This document shows positions 53,191-64,000 of a stretch of 64,000 nucleotides of DNA, in pieces. Position numbers and translations under genes: made by a program. Below the pieces are notes generated by a model. That model saw only the letters and a list, made by a program, of their open reading frames with translations, ran no database searches and was not told where the DNA came from. The stretch's first letter is position 1, and every line of letters begins with the position of its first letter. The DNA comes from Eleginops maclovinus (lineage: Eukaryota > Chordata > Actinopteri > Perciformes > Eleginopidae): assembly GCF_036324505.1 (NCBI RefSeq), contig NC_086354.1, positions 23,158,207 through 23,222,206 on the forward strand, given 5' to 3'.

Positions 53191-53624
53191 GTTTTATCCT
53201 TTTTTTTGTTTCACACCGACTGAAGGTTTGATTAGACATGGCGTTGGTTTGTTATCCACTTAGGAATATCTGTCCGTTTCATCTCGTACCCTGAGGCACA
53301 TTCCCATTTCTGCTGCTAGATTGGTATGTGTGAAATCTTAAAGTTGACGTCAAATTGCCCTGAGAGAAAGATGTGTTTAACTTGGCTTTTACTGTTTGGA
53401 AATCAGTTAAAGAAGCTGCTCCCTCCTGCTGGCTTATCAAATTGTTGCTGCCTTGCAAGCAAATGCTCACACGTGCACTAAATTGTAAATCCCATGGTTT
53501 CTTGTGTCCTGCAAACCCGCAGACAACAACACCTGTGACATAAGAACATGTACACTGTTTTAGGATCATGCCATTGATGACCCTTGGGCCCCTGTGCCTG
53601 AAGAATCAGAGGATGAAACCCTCT
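53191..53624. other. Intergenic, no gene seen
   Basis: Unique sequence without recognisable features. Confidence 0.35.
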
Positions 53625-53845
53625 TTATTGTGACATACAGTACATGCACACAGCAGAACACACACAGCTATGGGGATGTCCGGTGCCTTGCTCAAGGAGG
53701 GCACAGGAGGTGAACTGGGACCTCTCCAAGTAGCAGTCCACTTTCAATATTTTCGAGTCTGTTTGGGGACTTGAACCGGCGACCCTACGAGTCCCAGTCC
53801 AAGCCCCTACTGACTGAGCCCCTGCGGTGTTCCCCAAATTGTGCC
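53625..53845 (+). repeat. Dispersed fish repeat (GGTGCCTTGCTCAAGG...GACTTGAACCGGCGACCC type)
   Basis: Contains GGTGCCTTGCTCAAGGAGGG, AGGAGGTGAACTGGGACC, GGGGACTTGAACCGGCGACC and CCCCTACTGACTGAGCCCC in the order of a common teleost repeat. Its B-box-like end is not a tRNA gene. Confidence 0.55.
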
Positions 53846-55199
53846 ACAAGCTTTCACCTCAATATGAATTGAATAGAATAAAGACAAAAAATAATTTAAA
53901 AATGACCAACAAACCAACAGAAAACCATCTCAGTAAAAAACTGAAATAATACAAAATCAATCAATAAAAAAAGAATAAAATTAAATAATAAAAAATTGCC
54001 AATAGAAGGAGGATATTTTAGAGGACTTTATTTTATCTTCTAAATGTCTGTAAATATTAACATATGTTCTATTTTTAATTAAGTAAAGAAAGACCAGAAA
54101 GCACAATCCTGAAGACAGACCTGTTGCACCACACACAGCCGCTCAGCTCTCTGCAGCACAGCTGTGCAGCACTGACGCAATCGCAGGTCTCGAGGAAGAG
54201 CTTAACCACTGCGAGCACAACTCTCCGAACACAAGCGGCCCATTGTGGGTTCTCTGAGCGCTGGTAACAGCTGGACCACACGGCGGTTATCTTGGACCCC
54301 GGCCCTGCGGCGATGACAGGATCAGCTTTAGCCCAAAGCTGTCCTCTCCACGGCCGGCGCAGGATAACATGATGGATGAATGTGTGGACAGGCCGGAGGA
54401 GCGAGCTGCCACACATTGACAATTTCTTCACTTATACAACGACCCGGTTCTCACCTCTAACCATGTGTTGATTGACATTGTTGGGATTTATGTTAAGGGT
54501 TTGCAGCAGCATCTGAAGAAGATTTGTCTTATTCTATTTTATATGAACATCATTTACTTATTCCTGCATTTTTACTTGCAGGATTGTCTCTCATGGAGAA
54601 CTTTCTTGCACTATTTGATGTCTTTTTTCTTTTAAGTGTTAATTATATTGTAGGTTGCATTGTAGGAAAAGCCAGGGACTTCAGATTTTCATTGGCCACA
54701 ACTACGCTGTATCTAGTGAAGGCCTTTGCATGTTGAAGGATTTATCAAAACCAATACAAATTGCTGTCTTGTGTGGACAATTGTTTACTCCTGAATGACA
54801 CATTCAAGCTTAGTTTTCCTAAAAAGACAGTGCTCATTTAGGCCAATCTGAAATTCACGATGACAAGTAAAGGTTTCCTGTGTCGGCTGCTCAAGTTTAT
54901 ATGTTTTTACTGCTGTCTGTAGTGAAAGGAGATCTTGATAAAGGGAAGAAACAACAAAAAAGAAAGGAGCAAATCAAGTAAATGATACTCAAACTTTTAG
55001 GCAGGTTGACTTATATTAAGTTTGATTAAGCTAATATTTTAAAGCTCGAGAACCAAAACGATCTAAAGGTCTTCCTTACATGGAGGTAGAAAATGTAATA
55101 GAATATTGCCCCCACAGGTAGAAACACACATTAATATTCTCCAGGTACTTATTAACACACAAATGGAACAATACACCTCCACAGTATCAGCCCACCCCA
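53846..55199. other. Intergenic, no gene seen
   Basis: An A-rich strip lies at 53875-54000. A 118-residue minus-strand frame at 54075-54431 covers a GC-richer block but has no recognisable domain or splice context. Confidence 0.4.
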
Positions 55200-55420
55200 C
55201 AACCCCCGCCCTCCCGGCGGCTCTGCAGATGTCTGTCATCGGGTGTGTATATTTATGAAAGGATTATGATTGGCCCTCTGCTTCCTGCGACCTTTGACCC
55301 CGAGTTTATCCCTGACTGTTATTGGCTCACGAGTGATGGTCGGACCCTCCTTTGATCTTCTCCGTGCACGTGCATCTCGCTCTGACAGCAAGTCGATGAA
55401 AGTTTATTTTCCACCGTTGT
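55200..55420 (+). promoter_or_regulatory. Candidate promoter or enhancer with CCAAT, DR1, TCF and E-box motifs
   Basis: Two inverted CCAAT boxes (ATTGG at about 55269 and 55321), a DR1 nuclear-receptor-type element (GACCTTTGACCCC, 55289-55301), a TCF/LEF-type CTTTGATC (55350-55357) and a palindromic E box CACGTG (55367-55372) lie within about 110 bp of GC-richer, non-repetitive DNA. The TCF site would be relevant to Wnt-responsive control, but function is inferred only. Confidence 0.3.
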
Positions 55421-56617
55421 TTTGTTTTTTGGGCCGTTTATTGCTTCATATTTGCAGACTAAGATGTTTATATTGTTCACTTATTTAAGTATTCTTCTCA
55501 ACAAGGACATTGTCATGATTTAAAACTCACATTGTCTCTGGTTTTGAAGGCCCACTGCTGATGAGGACAGAATAATGATGTCTCTTCACTTAAAACATGC
55601 ATGAAAAAGGTTGCAGACAATTACTAAAAAGCTATCAAACAAACCCAAGGGGATCCACCTTTTCCACTTCTATTAATCATTACATTTACAATACGTGCAA
55701 CATCTGCAGCTCTGAGTAGTCAAATGTAACATCTGTCTGATACTTTTCTGTCAAATATCAGACACAAATTGGTAATTTCTCTCTGAGTAAGTCATATTAA
55801 AAATGAGATGTTAAGTGTGTTTCTACGCAGCTTCAGGGTGAATCCTGACAAATGTGTTACCTGTCAGACTGTCGGGCTCACTTAGCGCTGACACATCCTA
55901 GAGAAGTGACATCCAAATGATAAATAAAGGATAGAGGAAGAGATGTTTGTGTGTGAGAGAGAGCTACACACCGAGGCTTTGACTGTGAGTCACATAATTC
56001 CCTGCACCAGCTGATGTTAGCATGTGCAGCAAGCAAACTGACTGACCCCAAGCTGTCTCCATGCTTCTTCTTTCAGTGCCTCCTGAGCAAGAAATTAGTC
56101 TCCACTTGTGCCACATGGTTATATCTGTCGGATACGTGTGTATATGTAAATAAATGTGAGTCTTTTTTGCTCTACACTCATCGTTTCTGCAATGCGTGCC
56201 ATGTTATTCACCGTGTTTTGTCCTTTATTACCTATGAGGTGTGTTCCAAAAACAGAGCATTTGCTAATCTACAACCTCTATGGATTGTGGAGTAGTAGTT
56301 CTATTACGTTATGTACATCTTTGAGGAAGAAGGGATGGAGTCTAGGGATTCTTCAGATTACAGTATTACAGTATGTTTGGACAGAAGTGAGGCACACAGA
56401 TGCAGTGGGTATGGGTAGAAAGAGTAATATGCACAAAGTGGAGGTGCATGGAGCAGCCATGTATAATGAATGAACAGCTGAGCCGCTGGAGGACGAGGCG
56501 AAGAAGACGGTGTTCTATTTTTTTTGACATATCACATGCTAGCGTGTCATGCATATTTCATTGAGAATGTCTGGTTGGGCTTCTGCTCGCCTAGGGAGCC
56601 AGGCAGATGTTACATAT

Positions 56618-56621
<4 letters not shown>
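55421..56621. other. Intergenic, no gene seen
   Basis: Overlapping frames of 93 and 105 residues (56014-56473) have no recognisable domain. Confidence 0.4.

Positions 56622-56685
<64 letters not shown>
56622..56685. repeat. (GT)n microsatellite
   Basis: About 32 GT units. Confidence 0.98.
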
Positions 56686-56687
<2 letters not shown>

Positions 56688-58938
56688 CTGACTGTGAAGT
56701 TCAGGACTGATCTAAAATCTGGAGGATGGAGCAAAATACTGTACTGAAACCAGTACATCTGATAGGCTTATAACAACGGTATTACACTTCAATAGAGGTT
56801 CAATCGCTGGACTACAATACACATATATTGCATCTTTTTAATTATATATTGCGGTTTGAACTTAACAAATATGGTTTATGCTATGCCACTGTGGATTGGG
56901 GTTTTATCTTTCTTTATATGTTCTTTAAATTGACTGCTTGGGAGCTGTGATTTGAAAATAACTATGCTTAAATTATGTAAATAATCCCCGGAGAAGATTT
57001 ATTTTGATGTTGACCTCCAGTGGGTCCCTACCTTATCCATCAAACAGTCCTCACCTCCTCATGCATCATGCATGGACATTGTTTGATGGCATTTTCAGTT
57101 CAGCAAGTCTTTTTGTTGGCGGCACTGTTCATCAAAACAACACTAATCCTAAACCCTTCAACACAATCAATGTTATTCAACTCCTTCCGAGACGCTCAAG
57201 AAGTGTGGGAGTGTCAGAGTTGACGCTGTGCTTCTTTGATAATCTCATTCCTCCTGTGAAAATGTATGTTTCATGAGAAAGACGTGTGATGTTTAAAGCA
57301 TACGTCATAAAGGTAAACAAACACAGAAGTGTGGAGTTGAAGGGCTGACTGTTGATATCTGCAGAGTCTGCTGTCCTTCCTGTTACCTATTCGTGGCTAA
57401 CGCTGTGTTTAGAAAGCTGTCATATATTCTGCATTTTCTAAAGACACATAACCCGCTGAAAGCCGAGCAGAAAGTCATAAATTAATGGGACTTTGCCACT
57501 TCTTGAATGTTTTTTTATCACATTGCTCATTTTAATTGTTAGCTTTGGAGAGGGGCCAAGGTTTCCTTGTGGCCGTGTTGCTTTTGGCTGTTTGCAGGTC
57601 TCTGGGAATTATTTTTCCAGACTTTGAGAGTTTCCCCACACTCCTGAAGTCTGAGCCAGGCCGAGAACGGAGCCCTGGGGTACTCCTCGTTTCCTGTGAA
57701 CACACACAGTCAACACAGGGACACGCCGTACACACCAGTCATACACACCAGTCATACACACACGCAGAACTGTGCCCGCGAACCAGCCCCCGCTCCCACC
57801 TTGTCTCATAAGAATTACGTTTATGTGCAGCTATTCTGCATTCAGCCAGTTACAGTGCGTCTAGTGTTGAAGCAGGAAGTGGTGTGTTAGGATGTGAAGG
57901 TCATGGTGGGGAAGGGAACTATAGGTGTTCGTCTTTAATGCCGCTGTCACATCCTGTCTTATACTAGAGAACTAGCAAAAGCTTTTATTCCCTGGACTTA
58001 ACTTCAGTTAAAATGACTCCAAAGGTCAATTAACCCTAACCATAAAAAAGCTTTTACCTTAACCTTGATTAATTGTGTGGTAAAAACAACATCATTGGTG
58101 AAAAGAAAGAATGTCTACTAAAGACTTTCTGTAAATGTAAAGCAACAGATGCATCGTTACGTCTTATAGGAACTCACCCAAAGAAATGTAGCTGCAGAAG
58201 TCCAAGATGGCACCCAGATTATTAGAGTGAAATGATGCTCACTGGTGGCAAAATATGCCAAAAATGTTTACACTTTTACAAAGTTGAGCGTACATAAGAA
58301 TCATGAAAGCTAGGAGAATAATAGAAATGACGATTGCATTTAGAGACTTATATTTCTGTAGAGCCATTTCCTTTATTTCATGCGACCTGCAGCTCTGACT
58401 GTGGAGACTTGATAGTAAAGTAGACCAGAAATGCACTGTTCTTGGGGTCTATCTTTGGAAAAAAGAGAACTTTAGACTAGTTAAGTTTTGGACCAAAAAT
58501 ATTCCTCTGTTGTCATCTTCTCTGGCTTGCATTGCAGCTCCATATTATTGTGTCTTGGGAAAAAAAACCACAGCTGTTCTGGGAGTAAATGATTTACTCT
58601 TTGGATTCTGAGTCAAGTGTAGAGTCTGAGGTTAGTTGCTTACTCATATTCTGTATGTCCAAATGTACTGAAGCAAAGCAGTCACTCTAAACATGATAGC
58701 ATTCATGCTTGTGCGCACCATCAGGTGTGGATGTATGTAATTGAATAGTACATTAATTAGGTAGAATAGACGCTAGAACACTATAAAGTAATAACATTTC
58801 TGGTAGAAAAACACATCTGAGTGATAGTAATCCTCACGAAAAAGCACTTTGGAACTATACAAATGTAGCGTAGTGGCAATGCCATTCAATTAAAACCTTT
58901 AATTATGATAGTGTTGCACTTGAACACTGATATAATCC
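56686..58938. other. Intergenic, no gene seen
   Basis: A repeated CACACCAGTCATACA motif is at about 57732-57758. A hydrophobic frame at 57536-57811 was considered and rejected as a gene. Confidence 0.4.
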
Positions 58939-58964
58939 AACCCTAACCCTAACCCTAACCCTAA
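58939..58964 (-). repeat. Interstitial telomere repeat (CCCTAA)n
   Basis: Four CCCTAA units, opposite in orientation to the array at 48004. Confidence 0.9.
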
Positions 58965-60479
58965 ATCTGGCTCACAAAATAATAAATCTATCATAATAGT
59001 TACGAAGACCAAGCTTAGAAAACTGTTTCTGAACTTTTTGACTATAAAAAAAGGTAGTTTTGTAATCTTTTTTATTTAGCGAATGTCCATTTCATCCCAA
59101 TCCTTGCCTTCATCGCTGTTCCCCCGGCTGTCTGTTGTGGTAAAATGGAGCTGTCCTGTAGCCGTTCCTCTTTGACCTCCTGTGTGTGACTGATGTTTTT
59201 ATTGGTGTCCTACTGACTCTGGAGTGATGCGCCTATTATAGAGGTCACAGAGGTCCATTATGTTATCCCCTTCCCCCCTCCGTTTTCACCACGGCTTGAC
59301 AGCAGAGCTAAAGCTTCCTTTCCCAAAAGCATCCTTGTTCCATTACCTTGCAGTGGAACGAAGATTAACTTCTCCTTTCAGAAACTCTTCAACAGAAATG
59401 TTCTGTCATCCCCTCCTCCCTCTATCCCCCCACCATTCACATTCGTTCCACCTCATATTCAAACACTCACATGATCCTTTTGGAGGTTCCAGATTACATG
59501 CATGTCCGTAGACGTCCATCCCGGGAAGGTCAGAGTGGGGGGGTGGGGGGTAATTAAGTTAGGATGCTCAGACAGTAGTTTTCCTGTAAGACAGAACTTA
59601 GGGCTTATTATTCGTGGTTCAGAGTTTTTTCCTCCTTTTTTCGAAATGGTCGTAACTCACAATTTAGCCGTGGTCAGTAATCTGCTTTCTGTAGTAAACA
59701 CGTATTTCTAAAGGATAAAAACGATCGTGCATTTCTTCTCACAGGAACTTCACAGTGAAAAAGGATAAGTTGCGATTTGGGAGCAATTACAAAAAAAGGT
59801 TTCAGATCAAAACACAAGACACGTCAGGAGGATGACAGCTCCGAGCTAAAGCTCATAGCGAGGGGTGTACTGAATTATTGACATCATGCAAACTTACCAT
59901 ATTTTCCCTCTTGCCAAGAAATGATGAGGGGGGGGGGGAAACATATTCATCTATTCCCTAAGTGCTTCAAAGAGCCCGACGTGTAACCTAGACAAACCGA
60001 GCCAAATACAAACACTTTAAAAGAACGTGACCATGCGCAAGCCAAATGGTGGCGAGCGGCGCCTGTAACAGGAGGCGGCGCGGGGACTTTTGAAGAGCCA
60101 TGCTGGGCTGTTGGCGGCGGTGACATTCGAGCCGCGACACAGCTCACCGGGATGCGATTTAGAGCGTGTACTTCCACCTTCCAAATGATGGCACTTCTAA
60201 AGAGGTGAAAATAGATCCTTCTGCCTTCTCGCAGAGTTCACACACACTTTATTTTGCGCTACTGAATCATGAAGGTCTCTGTGGCATTTTGGAGCTGTGA
60301 GGCACATTACGCTTAGTTTCGGCTCGGCAACAAAACAGTCCCAGCTCATTAAAAAAGTTAAAAGTTGTAATAATGATTGTCCTTTATAATTGGGTATGTT
60401 TACGTGACCTAAAAAGCTTAAATATTTATACTGTGTTACAGAATTAACGCAATCTGACTTTGTATTCAAGTCTTTGCCG
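58965..60479. other. Intergenic, no gene seen
   Basis: A GC-rich block at 60040-60150 (GGCGGCGCGGGG, GGCGGCGGTGAC) is non-repetitive and might be regulatory. A G-run is at 59928-59938. No exon recognised. Confidence 0.4.
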
Positions 60480-60630
60480 TTCCTCAAAACTCTTTTACAT
60501 TTACATATCAGCCTTCACCCATTCACACACATTCATACAGAGGCAGGGATGAGAACTGCGGGGTTAAGATAACTGCCCAAAAACACATCAACATGTTGAA
60601 TGTGGACCGAACCACCAACGATCAAAATTA
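60480..60630 (+). repeat. Dispersed fish repeat (TTCACCCATTCACACACATTC type)
   Basis: CTTCACCCATTCACACACAT, AGGCAGGGATGAGAACTG, AACTGCCCAAAAACACATCA and GACCGAACCACCAACGATCA follow the order of a common teleost repeat related to that at 17105. Confidence 0.5.
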
Positions 60631-60692
60631 AAACATCAATTAAATCAGTCAAGAAGCCCATTGGACATCAAATGTCTTTACTGAAGACATTT

Positions 60693-60955
60693 GAAGGGGC
60701 CCTGTTTTGCTTTTTTGAGGTCGTCCCTTTTCCTTTTGTGTGTGATAAAGGTTTTAGTGCATGTAAATGGTCTGCAAAGGCAAAAATCCGAAAGTTTCCG
60801 CCATAGTGACATCACTATGTATGATTCTACTGGCTGGCCCTCAAAGGCATTGTATGTGATAGACTAAGGGGCGGGACATCTCTAAGCTCTTACCAATCAG
60901 GCAGTATGAGAAAAATAAAGAGCTTTCTGAACATTGAAGCATGGAGACATGTCCC
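60693..60955 (+). mobile_element. Dispersed MITE-like element, copy 3, interrupted by minisatellite
   Basis: Starts GGGGCCCTGTTTTGCTTTTT and carries TTTTAGTGCATGTAAATGGT, CATAGTGACATCACTA, GGGGCGGGACATCTCTAAG, AGTATGAGAAAAATAAAGAG and GCATGGAGACATGTC. At the point where copy 1 continues into its terminal ACTACATACAAATATGAACC, this copy passes into the 57-bp array. Confidence 0.65.
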
Positions 60956-62084
60956 AGGAGAGGACTCTTTAAAGTACTACATACTGATATAGACCTGAAC
61001 ATCAGCGGGAGAGGACTCATTAAAGTAGAGACACTACATACTGATATACACCTGAACATCAGCAGGAGAGGACTCTTTAAAGTAGAGACTCTACATACTG
61101 ATATACACCTGAACATCAGCAGGAGAGGACTCTTTAAAGTAGAGACTCTACATACTGATATACACCTGAACATCAGCAGGAGAGGACTCTTTAAAGTAGA
61201 GACACTACATACTGATATACACCTGAACATCAGCGGGAGAGGACTCTTTAAAGTAGAGACTCTACATACTGATATACACCTGAACATCAGCAGGAGAGGA
61301 CTCTTTAAAGTAGAGACTCTACATACTGATATACACCTGAACATCAGCAGGAGAGGACTCTTTAAAGTAGAGACACTACATACTGATATACACCTGAACA
61401 TCAGCAGGAGAGGACTCTTTAAAGTAGAGACTCTACATACTGATATACACCTGAACATCAGCAGGAGAGGACTCTTTAAAGTAGAGACTCTACATACTGA
61501 TATACACCTGAACATCAGCAGGAGAGGACTCTTTAAAGTAGAGACACTACATACTGATATACACCTGAACATCAGCAGGAGAGGACTCTTTAAAGTAGAG
61601 ACTCTACATACTGATATACACCTGAACATCAGCAGGAGAGGACTCTTTAAAGTAGAGACTCTACATACTGATATACACCTGAACATCAGCAGGAGAGGAC
61701 TCTTTAAAGTAGAGACTCTACATACTGATATACACCTGAACATCAGCAGGAGAGGACTCTTTAAAGTAGAGACACTACATACTGATATACACCTGAACAT
61801 CAGCAGGAGAGGACTCTTTAAAGTAGAGACTCTACATACTGATATACACCTGAACATCAGCAGGAGAGGACTCTTTAAAGTAGAGACTCTACATACTGAT
61901 ATACACCTGAACATCAGCAGGAGAGGACTCTTTAAAGTAGAGACTCTACATACTGATATACACCTGAACATCAGCAGGAGAGGACTCTTTAAAGTAGAGA
62001 CTCTACATACTGATATACACCTGAACATCAGCAGGAGAGGACTCTTTAAAGTAGAGACTCTACATACTGATATACACCTGAACA
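60956..62084. repeat. 57-bp minisatellite, about 20 copies
   Basis: Highly uniform 57-bp units containing GGAGAGGACTCTTTAAAGTA, TACATACTGATATACACCTG and AACATCAGC. The first unit lacks about 6 bases and the last is cut short. Units with GAGACACTAC and GAGACTCTAC alternate with a period of three in the first half and about four later, a higher-order pattern. Since 57 is 19 codons and no stop occurs, it stays open for about 390-410 residues on both strands. I regard these as repeat artefacts. Confidence 0.95.
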
Positions 62085-62087
62085 AGA

Positions 62088-62215
62088 GTTTGACTTTTTT
62101 TTCTTAGTTTGAGTTTTTCTCAGATTCTCAACTTTTTTCATGATTTCACAGTTTTTTCCAGAATTACTTTTTTCCCAAAATTTGACTTCAGAATTTGACT
62201 TTTATCTCTGAATTT
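62088..62215. repeat. Degenerate T-rich repeat (GACTTTTTTCTCAG type)
   Basis: GTTTGACTTTTTTTTCTTAG, TTTTTCTCAGATTCTCAACT and AATTTGACTTCAGAATTTGA words. Same family as 12395. Confidence 0.5.
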
Positions 62216-62216
62216 A

Positions 62217-62290
62217 GACTGGGCTCTGGTTTCAGACAGAGGGTGAAAAAGAGGTGCTGTACAGCAGTATGAGAATCATAAAGAGCTGGA
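62217..62290 (+). mobile_element. MITE-like element fragment (copy 4)
   Basis: GACTGGGCTCTGGTTTCAGA, CAGAGGGTGAAAAAGAGGTG and CAGTATGAGAATCATAAAGAGC match the interior of copy 1 at 7600-7670. Copies 2 and 3 lack this segment, so it probably comes from a separate insertion. Confidence 0.6.
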
Positions 62291-62984
62291 AGGATGGGTT
62301 TGGAAGTTGAACTCACAGAGCAGCGGACGTCTGTGGAATACTCCTGAGCGTGGTGAGATCCGACCCCCACTGCTGAAACATCCACACCTCGCAGAGGAAC
62401 ACAGCCGTGTGAAACGCAGGCCAGCGACTGCTATAGAAATGTTGTTTTTCATTGATTATGTAGACTGTTGACCTCTTCCTGGGGGAGGGGGGGGGGCTCA
62501 GCGAGGAATTCATCCAAACTCTGAAAGGAAAACAAACTGGGCTCCGGCCATGCACTGTAATGGATCCTTGGGAAAACTCTGGTTTCCAGGGCTTACTGGG
62601 ACACACAAATTTAACTTCTCAGGAGAAACAGTGACAGAAAGTGTTGACACAAAACTTATATGACTAAGATAATAAATCCTTTTTTGGGGGGTTTAGGCCT
62701 AAAGACTTGCTTCATGCAGATCCTACAATCGTGGATTGTTGCGACATATTTCTTCTTTTTACTATGCACGCACGCCGTGTGAATTTGCTCCCATTACACA
62801 CCGTGAAACAAAGGACTATAAACCATGAAATGACCCGAATTATTGTCCTTCTTGATGGCATTATGACGCGCTGCATCAGTGTAAAAGTTGGCTATAGTGA
62901 TCACCTTCTTTTTAAATAATGGCTTCACTTTACTTTTGTTTAACTGGGAGAACTTAGAGCCAGAACGGTACGATAAGTACTCGA
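62291..62984. other. Intergenic, no gene seen
   Basis: A G-run lies at about 62481-62496. Unique sequence otherwise. Confidence 0.4.
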
Positions 62985-63365
62985 GTGCACTGGCTACCAA
63001 TAACTCCCTGAATTGATTTTAAAATGGCATCACTAACTTATAAAGCACCGAATGGTTTACTATGATATATGTCAGATTTGTTACGAGCCACCCAGAGCTG
63101 TCAGATCGTCTCGTTGCACGCCAAAGCTGCTTTTAGATGTGGAACAAACTTCCAGAAAACCTGAGGAGACCTGAGTTCTTTTAACTTATTCTTTTATTAC
63201 ACTTCAAGCAGCATCATCTGTATTTACAATGTGGATTTTAAACGGCTTTGTATCTCTTTTATGAATCTATTAATTGTGTTTCTTTTCTTTAGTTTCCTCT
63301 CTTAACTACTCTGCGTTGATGTTGATGTAAAGCACTTTGAATTGTCTAAAAATGTGCAGTAAACG
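62985..63365 (+). mobile_element. Decayed LINE (L2/Rex-like) reverse-transcriptase 3' end and tail
   Basis: In one frame the peptide words HWLPIT, IDFKM, LTYKAPNGL and YMSDLL appear, broken by stops. This is the conserved C-terminal part of L2-type LINE reverse transcriptases. A tail with GTAAAGCACTTTGAATTGTC and AAATGTGCAGTAAA follows. An old 5'-truncated insertion without function. Confidence 0.65.
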
Positions 63366-64000
63366 TACCGTAGCTCTCCTTGAAGAATATTAATTGTGTA
63401 ATTCCCATTATTATAACTCTTTCAAATCACATCCAAGTCTTTGTTTTTGCTCTCCGAAACTAAAGTTTAGCACAAAACTGTTTCCTTTTTGATCCTTAGA
63501 AAGAGTTTCAGCTAAATTCAGATGCTTGTAACCCTAGTTGTGATAAAGGTCTGAGTGGGTCTGGTTTTATTGAACCTCCAGCACCTTTTTTTCAGTTGGA
63601 GGTGCAAGCTGGTGGAAACTAAAGCAAACTATTTATTCATCTGAATGTGAGACTGTTTCTTTGTGTCTCTGAGAACCTGAAAGGATTTAGAATTCCACGG
63701 AGGAGGAACTTGTAAGGTTTCGCTCGATGCCAGTTTGTCCCTATTTGCGTTTCAGTGGACATGTTTATTGAAAAGGCCTTTTCTTTCCCCCTCCTCGGTG
63801 CAACGGCCACCAGTTACAGCATTGCCAGCCGCGGCTTTGTTATTTATCTATTTATTTAGCTGCCGGAGTTAAATGGCTTAGTGACAAATTAGAGTGTAAC
63901 GATAATGACCGCGATAGTTAACAACGCTCGCTTCTCATCGAACAGAGGAGGGAATTTCCAACGCCTTATTCTCCTATTTCACACCATCTGAATGTGAATG
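63366..64000. other. Intergenic to window edge, no gene seen
   Basis: The last 200 bp (from about 63800) are non-repetitive with GTTATTTATCTATTTATTTAG and ATAATGACC words, possibly regulatory, but there is no strong support. Confidence 0.35.

Noticed and set aside
53750..53800. tRNA-like B box (GACTTGAACCGGCGACC) and the similar one near 17178
   Set aside because: No cloverleaf can be built. Both belong to dispersed fish repeats.
57536..57811. 91-residue frame with a hydrophobic N-terminus
   Set aside because: No recognisable family, no splice or promoter context, and the end runs into a CA-rich repeat.
60956..62084. CRISPR-like appearance of a regular repeat
   Set aside because: Units are head to tail without unique spacers, and the genome is a vertebrate.
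60841..62107. Long reading frames of 388 and 414 residues on opposite strands
   Set aside because: Both are produced by a stop-free 57-bp tandem unit whose length is a multiple of three. They have no start context, domain or splice signal and resemble no protein.

Overview
The window looks like a piece of a ray-finned fish genome, most likely a percomorph teleost. The reasons are an intron-less vertebrate Frizzled gene of the FZD8 type, very many long (CA)n/(TG)n microsatellites, vertebrate-type tRNA genes with a short tRNA-Tyr intron, and several dispersed repeats that I recognise as common in teleosts. The species assignment is inference. No bacterial, plasmid or phage feature is visible.

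Layout. Positions 227-1965 (minus strand) hold the only convincing protein-coding gene, a single-exon fzd8. Its reading frame is broken by one missing base near 1310. A TATA box and GC boxes at 2166-2211 mark its likely promoter. From about 2.2 to 31 kb I see no other coding exon. This stretch is intergenic, with microsatellites (including a roughly 490-bp TATC tract), an A/T-skewed degenerate repeat, a hAT-like MITE with a nested 38-bp hairpin at 20890-21299, decayed LINE tails, and a few non-repetitive blocks dense in homeodomain, POU or SOX-like motifs that could be developmental enhancers.

From 31307 to 36780 lies a tandem array of 16 full-length tRNA-Tyr(GTA) genes, all on the plus strand and all with a 14-15 nt intron, plus two truncated copies. 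From about 32.5 kb the array becomes a higher-order repeat of about 655 bp containing two tRNAs with alternating spacers. A tRNA-Ser(AGA) gene lies at 41207-41288, followed by a decayed tRNA-Tyr relic at 41662-41737.

From 42 to 64 kb the window is again intergenic: more microsatellites, interstitial telomere-type repeats, a 33-bp minisatellite (about 49.3-49.7 kb), a 57-bp minisatellite (60956-62084) that appears to have grown from the tail of a dispersed MITE, further copies of that MITE, and a decayed LINE reverse-transcriptase 3' end near the right edge.

Working together: FZD8 is a Wnt receptor, and the gene-poor, enhancer-like surroundings suit a developmental regulator. The tRNA genes are independent RNA polymerase III units. 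The most interesting items are the dimeric tRNA-Tyr array, the two minisatellites born inside transposable elements and open on both strands, the fzd8 frameshift, and the nested-hairpin MITE. I see no clear sign of a wholly new protein-based system.
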